From: Bacteroidales bacterium
Lineage (GTDB): Bacteria; Bacteroidota; Bacteroidia; Bacteroidales; GCA-2748055
Reading direction: 5' to 3'
DNA: 55,782 bases
Assembly (NCBI GenBank): GCA_029938715.1
Contig: JAOZUK010000010.1
Location: forward strand, 1 to 55,782
The translations under genes were made by a program, and so were the position numbers. Of this stretch, positions 16,987-25,753 are shown in pieces. Numbering within the stretch: position 1 is the stretch's first letter; every line of letters starts with the position of its first letter. The notes under the pieces are model-generated. The model saw only the letters and a program-made list of their open reading frames with translations, was not told the origin of the DNA and searched no databases.

Positions 16987-18762
16987 ATGAAGAGTCGCTT
17001 TAATCTCTTGATCTTTGCCAGTGGAATTGTTATTTCCCTCTCTACCTTCAGCTGTTCACCACGGGAAGGATCTGAAAGCTCAGTTCAAATTCCAGGTACC
17101 TATTCAAACGGACCTGCAGGGGATTGGGACATCACAGACTGGAGCAGATTCCATGACCAGGCAGTAGAAGAATCGCTGCATCCCATCCGGCAGGGAGAGC
17201 CCGGAAAGACACCTTTCTGGAACGGATATGCCAAACGATTTATTTATGTTCCCTCTTTTGATTTTGCAACGGTCAACAATTCAGTAAAATACAGGTATAC
17301 TGTCATCTCTGATGTGAATTCTGAGCGCTATATATTTGAAGCAGATAATCCATGCTCTTTGTTGACCCCCGTCTGGAAAGAGGTTCCGGTGGGCATCGTA
17401 TACCTGAAGGTTGAAGGCCTGGATGCAGACAATAATGTCGCAGGGTTAGCAGGTGAACAGATGTTTTACAAAGCAGCACCTTTTAACGGACCGTATAAGA
17501 TGCCGGTAACCGATTATACCTCAAGTGTCATCAGAAATATGCAGTCACTGTTGGAGCAGGAACATTACCAGCGGTGGAAAACAGACACTGTTCCCAGCCA
17601 AGAGTACAGACTCTATTGCTATCCGTCAAAAATTGTAGGCAGTATTATTCAGGCCATGTCCATCTATTCCTCTATTTCAGAAGAGGAGAGTGAGGAGGCG
17701 ATTAACATGGCCCGCAATGCCGCCAGCTATCTGCTAAGTATCAGTTTGCCTTCCGGTTCTGTTCTTGAGTATTTCCCTCCTACCTATATCGACCATGCAC
17801 TAAGTACCAGCGTTGCCAGGAGAAAGACTGATCAGTTGATGATGTTTTATCCGGCCATTGCGGGAAGCGCTTACCTGGATCTTTACGACGCTACCGGAAC
17901 CAATGAATATTTAGAGGCATCTATAAGGATTGCCGAAACCTATGCGAAAACACAGCTGCCAGCAGGATCGTGGCCACTGATGGTTTGGATAGAGAGCGGA
18001 GATGCTGTAGAGGATAACCTGTGTGTACCAACCGATATCATTAATTTCCTTGACAGGCTTGTGATTGATTATGGGGAAATTCAATTCAGGCAAATCAGTG
18101 ATAAGGCATTTAACTGGATCATGGAGAATCCCATGAAAACTTTTCATTGGGAAGGGCAGTTCGAAGATATGGGGTACAGTAAACATTATAGCAATATGGA
18201 ACGGGGAAAGCCTCTTGCGTTTGCCGTACTTCTGTTATCCCATTCAGAAGAAGTACCAGGCTATATTGAGATGGCAGAAGAGTTGATAAGGTTTGCAGAA
18301 GACCAGTTTATTGTATGGGAGCAACCCTTACCACGTGAGTTGTTTCGAACATCCTGGAGGCCCATCCCCAGAAGGGCATATTATACCAGCAAATGGTTCA
18401 CACCCTGCGCATTGGAGCAATATGATTTCTATACACCCATTGATGCCAGCGCAGCGAGTGCCATATTGGCCTTTAAGAAAGCGTATGAAATAACAGGAAA
18501 AGAATTGTACCTGGCGAAAGCTATTTCTTTGGCTGACAATCAGACTGTTGCCCAGGATCTTGCCGGCGGTATTTACCCCACATACACCATGAACCTGGCC
18601 GGGAGGAAGAATTTTTCAGATCCCACCACAAGCAAGGATCCCGGCAATGTGTGGACAGGCTGGCTCAATTGTGCTACCATGACAGCCAATGCCTTATTGG
18701 AACTAAATGAGTTGGTTTCACAAACTGACATTCAATCAAGAAACATACACAATCATGAATAG
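16987..18762 (+). CDS. Unrecognised lipoprotein with alpha/alpha-toroid-like catalytic region
   Basis: 591 aa from ATG 16987, the first start downstream of the promoter, with lipobox FSC (Cys23). Residues about 60-170 look like a beta-sandwich (VKYRYTVISDVN, VGIVYLKVEGLDADNNVAG). Residues about 180-585 are helical with repeated hairpins (AINMARNAASYLL, YLEASIRIAETYAK, FNWIMENP, YLAKAISLADNQ), as in the (alpha/alpha)6 folds of glycosidases, lyases and uronosyl epimerases. Candidate active-site stretches are GSWPLMVWIESGDAV, WEGQFEDMGYSKHY and GNVWTGWLNCATMT. I do not recognise the family. It overlaps the GH20 gene by 8 bases and shares an operon with GH88, so a role on the same oligosaccharide is likely. 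Confidence 0.6.
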   Translation: MKSRFNLLIFASGIVISLSTFSCSPREGSESSVQIPGTYSNGPAGDWDITDWSRFHDQAVEESLHPIRQGEPGKTPFWNGYAKRFIYVPSFDFATVNNSVKYRYTVISDVNSERYIFEADNPCSLLTPVWKEVPVGIVYLKVEGLDADNNVAGLAGEQMFYKAAPFNGPYKMPVTDYTSSVIRNMQSLLEQEHYQRWKTDTVPSQEYRLYCYPSKIVGSIIQAMSIYSSISEEESEEAINMARNAASYLLSISLPSGSVLEYFPPTYIDHALSTSVARRKTDQLMMFYPAIAGSAYLDLYDATGTNEYLEASIRIAETYAKTQLPAGSWPLMVWIESGDAVEDNLCVPTDIINFLDRLVIDYGEIQFRQISDKAFNWIMENPMKTFHWEGQFEDMGYSKHYSNMERGKPLAFAVLLLSHSEEVPGYIEMAEELIRFAEDQFIVWEQPLPRELFRTSWRPIPRRAYYTSKWFTPCALEQYDFYTPIDASAASAILAFKKAYEITGKELYLAKAISLADNQTVAQDLAGGIYPTYTMNLAGRKNFSDPTTSKDPGNVWTGWLNCATMTANALLELNELVSQTDIQSRNIHNHE

Positions 18763-20968
18763 CTTAAGCAATCCAAAGTACACTATACTACTCTTATCCT
18801 CACTGTTCCTGTTTTTTTCATGTGCAACTCCAGTAGCAGAGACCTCAACGGTACTTTTCAATGAAGGCATCTATCTCATCCCTTATCCGCAGGAAGTAAC
18901 CCTGGGTGGCGAGAATTTTCTGCTTGGTTCTGAACTCTCTATTGTGTTGGACAAAAATGCAACAGAGAATGACAAATTCACAGCAGCAATACTGGCCGCA
19001 CGGCTTAAGACAGAGTGGGGAGTAAACACTGTGATTGCCGAATCATCTTTCGGCAAATCAATAATACTGACACACGAAGAGGTTTCTGAAAAAGTCACCA
19101 GCCTGCCGGAGAAGAAGTCCCTGCAGGGATACCAACTGAATGTGGAAGCTGACCAATTGATCATCAGAGCAAAAGGAGAAACCGGACTGTTTTACGGAAC
19201 CCAGACACTGCTTCAAATCATTAAGAAAGGGAATGAGGGCGCATTTGTTCCCGGTATGGAGATCACCGACTGGCCGGATATTTCCGAGCGAGCCTGTCAT
19301 TATGATACAAAGCACCACCAGGACAAGCGTTCATATGTGGAGAGCTTTATAAGGGATCTTGCCAGGTACAAGATCAATATGCTGGTCTGGGAATGGGAGG
19401 ACAAATTCGCCTATCCAAGCCATCCCGAGATTGGTGCCCCCGGTGCCTTCACCATGGAGGAGATGCAGGAGCTCACCCGGTATGCAAAGAAGTACCATGT
19501 ACAGCTGGTGCCATTGGTGCAGGGGTTGGGCCATGTGAGTTTTATCTTAAAATGGCCCCAGTACAACGATCTGCGGGAAGTTGCTGCATCCAACTGGGAG
19601 TTTTGCCCGTTGAAAGAGGGTAGCTATGAATTGCTGTTCGACCTCTGGGAAGATGCCATTGAAGCCACTCCAGGTTCCGAATATATCCATATTGGTTCTG
19701 ATGAAACCTATGAGTTAGGTGTGTGTGAGCAGTGCCAGATTAAATCGGAGGAGATAGGAAAAAGTGGTCTTTATCACCTGTTCACGGGAAAGGCAGGAGA
19801 GCACCTCCATGCAAAAGGCAGAAAAGTTATGTGTTGGGAAAGGCCCATGGGCTGGACCGTTGGTGAATCTCCTGCAAAGGGAATAGAACCATTTGAAGAG
19901 CTGGTGCTGACTGAGAGTTACAGCTATGAAACTCCCGATTTCAAATATGCCAGGGAGGCAAAAACAGAGGGTTTTGAAATCTTCTCCTATGATCCCAATC
20001 CGGGAGTAACTCCCTTGATGGTTGCTTATATGTTTGCACAGGGAGAGGATGGTAAAACCAGGATCGGAAGCCTGGAGAAATCCTACACCTATTTGACATC
20101 TTCCACGAAATCGGGATATTTTGACGGCATGATCAATACATCCTGGGATGATGCAGGACTTCATAACCAGATGTGGATGATGAGTTTTATTAATTCTGCA
20201 GAGTGGACATGGAGTGGAAATAATCCTGCGCTGGAAGAGTTCACCGATAAATTCTTTCTGAACTACTACGGGGACCAATCCAGCGACATAAGAGAATTAT
20301 ACCTCTTGATGAATAAGGGAGCATATTACTATTTTGAATCATTTGAGCGTCGGGTATGGCACTATGGTGATATTGGCAAGACCCATCTTCCCGATCTGCC
20401 CCGCGGCGATAACCTGGAATATGATGAATACTGGAACCGGGAGTATGCAGCAAGAATTGATGAGTCCCACAAGCTGATCAAACAGATGGAGCGTGCCATG
20501 GAAATCATACAGTCCAATCAGCAAACCGGTATCAAGAACAGCTATGACCTGGAACTGTTTACAACCATTACAAACCTGGTAAGCCATACCTGTAATACCT
20601 ACCTGTCTTTATCAGAACTCGAAAGAGCCATTAAACAAGCCCACAACCAGCGGTTTTTAAGTCACCAGGCAGCCTACAATGCTCTGGGAGATGCTCTTGG
20701 CATTATTGAAACAAACCTTTTGGAAAGAGAACAGGTATACGAGGAATTGGTAGCTGTATGGGAAAAAACAAGACTTCCCAAGGGATTCTCCACCGACGAA
20801 AAGGAATTTTTTCACAGGCAGGACCGTGCCCGGCACTTTGCTTTTCGCAGGGCAGATATGAGTTATCTTATTTATGACGAGGAGTTGCTGGGCCTGGAGG
20901 ATTACAGGGTGAAACTGCTGGAATACATGGAGTGGTACAAGAAAGCCTATCTCCTTAAAGGAACATGA
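18755..20968 (+). CDS. GH20 beta-N-acetylhexosaminidase lipoprotein
   Basis: 737 aa from ATG 18755 (overlapping the previous stop by 8 bases), with lipobox FSC (Cys23). Residues about 38-160 form the GH20b zincin-like domain. The TIM barrel (about 175-480) carries RYKINMLVWEWEDKF, GLGHVSF and the family hallmark HIGSDETYELG (His312, Asp316, Glu317). GH20 enzymes use substrate-assisted catalysis requiring a 2-acetamido group, so the substrate should end in GlcNAc or GalNAc. A long helical tail (about 490-737) is longer than in minimal GH20 enzymes. It lies between the alpha/alpha lipoprotein and GH88. Confidence 0.87.
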   Translation: MNSLSNPKYTILLLSSLFLFFSCATPVAETSTVLFNEGIYLIPYPQEVTLGGENFLLGSELSIVLDKNATENDKFTAAILAARLKTEWGVNTVIAESSFGKSIILTHEEVSEKVTSLPEKKSLQGYQLNVEADQLIIRAKGETGLFYGTQTLLQIIKKGNEGAFVPGMEITDWPDISERACHYDTKHHQDKRSYVESFIRDLARYKINMLVWEWEDKFAYPSHPEIGAPGAFTMEEMQELTRYAKKYHVQLVPLVQGLGHVSFILKWPQYNDLREVAASNWEFCPLKEGSYELLFDLWEDAIEATPGSEYIHIGSDETYELGVCEQCQIKSEEIGKSGLYHLFTGKAGEHLHAKGRKVMCWERPMGWTVGESPAKGIEPFEELVLTESYSYETPDFKYAREAKTEGFEIFSYDPNPGVTPLMVAYMFAQGEDGKTRIGSLEKSYTYLTSSTKSGYFDGMINTSWDDAGLHNQMWMMSFINSAEWTWSGNNPALEEFTDKFFLNYYGDQSSDIRELYLLMNKGAYYYFESFERRVWHYGDIGKTHLPDLPRGDNLEYDEYWNREYAARIDESHKLIKQMERAMEIIQSNQQTGIKNSYDLELFTTITNLVSHTCNTYLSLSELERAIKQAHNQRFLSHQAAYNALGDALGIIETNLLEREQVYEELVAVWEKTRLPKGFSTDEKEFFHRQDRARHFAFRRADMSYLIYDEELLGLEDYRVKLLEYMEWYKKAYLLKGT

Positions 20969-20989
20969 TCTTTAAGGAACATAACTAAA

Positions 20990-22249
20990 ATGAAATCGAA
21001 AATCATGATAAGAAGATTTACAATATTAAGTATTGTCCTTCTGATGGCAATCCTGGGTCAGGGATGCAATAAGGAGAAGACAATCTTAACTCCTGATGAA
21101 ATGCAATTTATTCTGGACCAGTATTCAAATACGCTGAGTGCTTCCAATGACCTTTCAAAAGTACCACGAAGGATTAATGAGAACGGGGAATTGGTAACGA
21201 CAAGTATATATGGATGGACAAGCGGTTTTTTTGCAGGCAGTCTATGGTATATCTACGAATTATCCGGTGATGATCACTGGAAGGAGGAGGCCATTAAATG
21301 GACAGAGGCTCTGGATACCATACAGTATTGGAGCGGGAATCATGATGTGGGGTTCATGATAAATTGCAGCTATGGAAACGGCTTAAGGCTAACAGGGAAT
21401 GAAGCATATAAGAAAGTGTTAATCCGGACTGCAGAATCTCTTATTAAGAGATATAATCCTGCCGCAGAAAGTCTCGAATCGTGGGACTACAGGGAAGCCT
21501 GGGATGGCTCAACAGTTTGGTACTTCCCGGTTATCATTGATAACATGATGAATCTGGAATTATTATTCGAAGCAAGCAGGCTAAGCGGCGACAAACGGTA
21601 TGAGAATATTGCCATCCAACATGCCAGGACAACCATGAAGAATCATTACCGGGATGACTATTCTTCATTCCATGTTGTAGATTATGATACCATTACAGGA
21701 GAAGTGCTGGATAAGGCCACATGTCAGGGCTTTGTTGATGAATCATCCTGGGCAAGAGGTCAGGCATGGGGTTTGTATGGCTTTGTGACCTGTTATCGCT
21801 ACACCCATGATATCCAATATCTCAAATTTGCCAAAAATATTGCAGATTATATGATAAACCACCCAAATTTGCCTGAAGATATGGTGCCATACTGGGATTA
21901 TAATGTGGTGGATCCCGGGCTCACTCCCCAGTGGGATTATGATCCGACCATGTTTGATGAAATTCCACGGGATGCATCAGCAGCAGCGATCACCTGTTCA
22001 GCCCTGTTTGAGTTAAGCAAGTATTCTGATATAAACAAGGATCAATATTTTGAAGCAGCTACTACAATCCTCAGCTCCCTGGCTTCGTCCAGATATCTTG
22101 CACAAGAGGGAAAGAATAGATATTTTATCCTGAATCACAGTGTCGGCAGTATTCCCCACGGAGTAGAGATAGATGTTCCATTGGTTTATGCGGATTATTA
22201 TTTTCTGGAAGCATTATTAAGGTATTCAAAACCGGGCGGAAATAGATAA
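20990..22249 (+). CDS. GH88 unsaturated glucuronyl hydrolase lipoprotein
   Basis: 419 aa with lipobox GQGC (Cys26). Family motifs: YGWTSGFFAGSLWY, HDVGF with Asp119, VIIDNMMNLELLF with Asp184, and SSWARGQAWGLYGF (about 252-265). These Asp residues correspond to the pair that hydrates the 4,5-unsaturated uronic acid left by polysaccharide lyases. The enzyme therefore removes the terminal unsaturated uronate from lyase products such as glycosaminoglycan or related oligosaccharides. It is the last gene of the operon before SusC and is the strongest evidence that the target polymer contains uronic acid cleaved by elimination. Confidence 0.9.
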   Translation: MKSKIMIRRFTILSIVLLMAILGQGCNKEKTILTPDEMQFILDQYSNTLSASNDLSKVPRRINENGELVTTSIYGWTSGFFAGSLWYIYELSGDDHWKEEAIKWTEALDTIQYWSGNHDVGFMINCSYGNGLRLTGNEAYKKVLIRTAESLIKRYNPAAESLESWDYREAWDGSTVWYFPVIIDNMMNLELLFEASRLSGDKRYENIAIQHARTTMKNHYRDDYSSFHVVDYDTITGEVLDKATCQGFVDESSWARGQAWGLYGFVTCYRYTHDIQYLKFAKNIADYMINHPNLPEDMVPYWDYNVVDPGLTPQWDYDPTMFDEIPRDASAAAITCSALFELSKYSDINKDQYFEAATTILSSLASSRYLAQEGKNRYFILNHSVGSIPHGVEIDVPLVYADYYFLEALLRYSKPGGNR

Positions 22250-22514
22250 ATTTGCGCATCCTATCATAATCCATCGTAACTAAACTCGTCTGATTTGGTT
22301 TCAAAACACTATTTTATTTACTTTTGAAAGCTTTTTGTTTCTTTTATTGAAAAATTAATCACTATATTTACTGCAAATAAAATGAAACATAAGTTTAAAT
22401 TGAAATATAAGTAACGTTATGAAAACACAGAATTACTAATATCGACTCTATGATATGGAACTAAATATATAATCTGCTCTATAAACTAAACATTCACTTC
22501 TTAATTCTAATTCC
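22250..22514 (+). promoter_or_regulatory. SusC promoter and AT-rich leader (265 bases without a gene)
   Basis: A textbook Bacteroidota promoter is visible: TTTG at 22294-22297, a 21-base spacer, and TACTTTTG at 22319-22326. Transcription would begin near 22332, leaving an untranslated leader of about 180 AT-rich bases before ATG 22515. No open frame, clear terminator or riboswitch-like stem was found in the leader. Confidence 0.55.
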
Positions 22515-25500
22515 ATGAAAAAGAATCTACTTGTAACAGTTATCTTACTTCTTACGGTACTAGGCAGTATGATGGCTCAAACCCGTACCATAACAGGTAC
22601 GGTGACATCCGCTGAAGATGGAGAGCCACTGCCAGGTGTAACCGTAGTTGTAGTGGACCTTAGCATTGGTACAATTACCGGTGCTGACGGTGTGTATTCA
22701 GTCGATGTACCTACCAATGCTCAATCTCTTGAGTTTATGTTTATTGGGATGGAAACTCAAACCGTAACCATCGGTAGCCAGACCATCATCGATATTGCCA
22801 TGGCAGTATCCGCCATGGACCTGGAAGAAGTGGTAGTCACCGCTCTGGGTATCGAGAGGAAAGAAAAAGCACTTGGTTTTGCAGTCCAGTCACTTGACGA
22901 AGAAGAATTAACTGCTTCCCGGGAAATAAGCATCACGGGATATCTTACTGCAAAGGTTGCCGGAGTACAGGTTTCAAAAGTCGCCTCCGGTACAGGAGGA
23001 TCTTCCAGTGTTACCATTCGGGGCAACGCATCCATCACAGGAAGTAACCAGCCCCTGTACGTGGTCGATGGTGTACCAATTATCAACTTACCGGCGAGTG
23101 GAACTAATGGTTTGTGGGGCGAAAACGACTACGGTGATGGTATTGGTGATATCAACCCTGAAGATGTGGAATCAATGTCTGTACTGAAAGGGCCGAACGC
23201 TGCTGCTCTTTATGGTTCAAGAGGTGCTAACGGGGTAATTATCATTACGACCAAGTCTGGAAAGAAAAATAAAGGTGTTACTGTAGAAATTAATTCAAAT
23301 CTTTCGTTTGAAAGAGTGAACCTTATCCCTACCTATCAGAATAAATATGCCACCGGTTATGAAGGAACCAACCTTTACGGTTCGATGATAGAAATTCCGG
23401 AAGGCAGCGGGGATTTTTATGAGACCATGGACACATGGCATGGCGATAGTTGGGGACCTCCCCTGGATGGAAGAAGAACAATCGTAAATCCGTTTGTCTA
23501 TCCCGAAGATAAAAATACCCAGACCATGGTACTGTTGCCACAACCCAATGACAATGTCAGGGAATTCTATGAAACCGGAGTAACAAATTCAAATACAGTG
23601 GCTATCTCTGGTGGTACAGAATCGACTAGCACCAGGCTCTCATTTGGCAATGTGTACCAAACAGGTATTGTGCCAAACCACAAGGTAAACAAGTACAATG
23701 TTGCATTGAGAACTTCTTCGAAAGTATCCAAATGGCTCTCCTTTGATTCCAAATTTAACTATATCCATACCGAAGGAAACCAGAGGCCTAATCTGGGATC
23801 AAGCCGGGATAATGTGAACAGGACCTTTGTAACCATGGGAAGGTATGTCCCCATGGAGTGGCTGGAAAGCTATTATGAGGAAACCGGAACTTACGGACGC
23901 TGGCCTGGAGTAACTTTAAACCCTTATTATGTGGTCAATGAATTGAAAAATAATGACTATAGGGATCGGATGCTCGGGTTTGCATCTGCAACGGCTCAAT
24001 TTACAGATTGGCTGAGCCTGATGGGCCGTATAGGAGCTGATTTTTATACCGAATACCGCAAAAAAATATGGCCAGTAGGCGACAGGGGGTATTCAAAAGG
24101 CCGTTTGACAACAGAAATGTTAAATCGGCGGGATATAAATGCTGATCTCCTTCTAACGGCCAATGGGCAGCTTTCGGATAATTTTACAGGATCACTAACA
24201 CTCGGATCTTCTCTGTTAACACAACGAAGAGACCGTGAGTATATGGATGCCAGGGAACTCAAAGCTGAGGGGGTTTACAATGTTTCTAATGCAACGGATT
24301 TGCGTCCGAGTAGTTCCCTGTGGGAAAAAGAGATGCAATCGGTATATTTTATGGGACAACTTGGATATAAGAACTATCTCTTCCTTGATTTAACAGGCCG
24401 AAATGACTGGTCTTCAGCTCTTGGAGTAAATAATTATTCATTTTTCTATCCTTCAGCAGGCCTTAGTTTCGTATTTTCTGATGCCTTTAATATGGATAGT
24501 AAAATATTAAGTTTTGGTAAGGTCAGGGCCTCCTGGGCACAGGTTGGTAATGATTCTGATCCATACCTGACCAAGGCTGGTTATCGCTCATATACAACTA
24601 ACTTCCTTGGAAATGGATTTGCTTCAAACAGCGGCACAATCCCTCTGTATGACTTGCAAAATGAGTTAAGTGAATCGTGGGAAATTGGTGCTGACCTGAG
24701 ATTTTTGCAAAACAGGATTAGTTTGGATGTGACTTACTACAATGGGCATACAACCAACCAGATCCTGCCTATTAGCATTTCATCCACCAGTGGGTACAGC
24801 ACTGTAATAATTAACGCCGGGCAGGTAAGTAACAAAGGGATAGAAGCGGTAATTAACTTCACTCCGGTGAGCATGTCCAACAGTTTCAGGTGGGATATTT
24901 CATTCAACTATGCAAAGAACGAATCGATGATTGATGAATTGGCTCCCGGAATTGAAACATACCGCATAGCCGATAACTACCCCAATGATATTTATGCCAA
25001 TCCGGGCGAACCTTACGGAACTATCGTTGGATATGCAACTAAAAAATCTCCTGATGGCAGGTATATTGTAAATCCGAACGGGGCTTATGCCAGGGAATCC
25101 AATGTAAGCGTACTTGGTAATATTACTCCCGACTGGATAGGCGGATTGAACAATACGTTCTGGTTCAAGGGATTTTCTCTCAATGTCCTCATTGATTTTG
25201 TGCAGGGTGGATCACTTTCATCTTCAAGTAAATACCAGATGACTGCAAAAGGTACCGGTCTGTTTACAGAAGAGGGCAGGAGGCCCCAGGATACCGATGA
25301 CCAGGGAAACCAGCTGCCTTATGTGGGTGTTCTTGATGGTGTTGTGGAGATCATGGATGGAGAAGGCAATGTGACTGGATATGAAGAAAACACAAAGGCT
25401 GTAGACGGTCAGACTTACTGGGCCAGCAGGGCCTGGGGCGGACCCACAGATTGGTTTGTACTGGATGGAAGTTATATCAGCTTAAGAGAAGTTATGTTAA

Positions 25501-25718
25501 GCTACAGGTTTCAGCCAGCTCTCCTGGAAAAGACTCCTATTGCCGGTCTGACGCTTAGTCTGGTCGGAAGGAATTTGGCATACCTGGAAGAGCATATGGA
25601 AGATATGGGTATTTCCCCCGAATCTGCACCGAGCACTTCTGCCGGTTATGCCGGTATCGAATCAATGGCGATTCCCACTACACGGACTTTCGGGGTTAAT
25701 CTTAAAATAACCTTCTAG
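22515..25718 (+). CDS. SusC/RagA-family TonB-dependent outer-membrane transporter
   Basis: 1067 aa. Signal peptide (about 1-22), a CarboxypepD_reg-like domain (about 23-105: RTITGTVTSAEDGEPLPGVTV), a TonB-box-like EEVVVTALG, a plug (about 130-250: VTIRGNASITGSNQPLYVVDGVPI, LKGPNAAALYGSRGANGVIIITTK), then the long beta-barrel ending in Phe (FGVNLKITF). It imports oligosaccharides across the outer membrane with the SusD lid encoded 35 bases downstream. There is no N-terminal STN signalling domain, so regulation through an ECF sigma/anti-sigma pair is unlikely. Length is normal for the family. Confidence 0.95.
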   Translation: MKKNLLVTVILLLTVLGSMMAQTRTITGTVTSAEDGEPLPGVTVVVVDLSIGTITGADGVYSVDVPTNAQSLEFMFIGMETQTVTIGSQTIIDIAMAVSAMDLEEVVVTALGIERKEKALGFAVQSLDEEELTASREISITGYLTAKVAGVQVSKVASGTGGSSSVTIRGNASITGSNQPLYVVDGVPIINLPASGTNGLWGENDYGDGIGDINPEDVESMSVLKGPNAAALYGSRGANGVIIITTKSGKKNKGVTVEINSNLSFERVNLIPTYQNKYATGYEGTNLYGSMIEIPEGSGDFYETMDTWHGDSWGPPLDGRRTIVNPFVYPEDKNTQTMVLLPQPNDNVREFYETGVTNSNTVAISGGTESTSTRLSFGNVYQTGIVPNHKVNKYNVALRTSSKVSKWLSFDSKFNYIHTEGNQRPNLGSSRDNVNRTFVTMGRYVPMEWLESYYEETGTYGRWPGVTLNPYYVVNELKNNDYRDRMLGFASATAQFTDWLSLMGRIGADFYTEYRKKIWPVGDRGYSKGRLTTEMLNRRDINADLLLTANGQLSDNFTGSLTLGSSLLTQRRDREYMDARELKAEGVYNVSNATDLRPSSSLWEKEMQSVYFMGQLGYKNYLFLDLTGRNDWSSALGVNNYSFFYPSAGLSFVFSDAFNMDSKILSFGKVRASWAQVGNDSDPYLTKAGYRSYTTNFLGNGFASNSGTIPLYDLQNELSESWEIGADLRFLQNRISLDVTYYNGHTTNQILPISISSTSGYSTVIINAGQVSNKGIEAVINFTPVSMSNSFRWDISFNYAKNESMIDELAPGIETYRIADNYPNDIYANPGEPYGTIVGYATKKSPDGRYIVNPNGAYARESNVSVLGNITPDWIGGLNNTFWFKGFSLNVLIDFVQGGSLSSSSKYQMTAKGTGLFTEEGRRPQDTDDQGNQLPYVGVLDGVVEIMDGEGNVTGYEENTKAVDGQTYWASRAWGGPTDWFVLDGSYISLREVMLSYRFQPALLEKTPIAGLTLSLVGRNLAYLEEHMEDMGISPESAPSTSAGYAGIESMAIPTTRTFGVNLKITF

Positions 25719-25753
25719 TTGATTAGTTAATTGAAACATATAAATAGAAAAAT

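Noticed and set aside
18707-18754. Upstream extension of the GH20 gene
   Set aside because: The extra residues read over the end of the previous gene; ATG 18755 is followed directly by a lipoprotein signal peptide.
19715-20278. 187-codon open frame antisense to GH20
   Set aside because: It mirrors a well-supported enzyme, has Cys/His-rich low-complexity composition and no recognisable motif.
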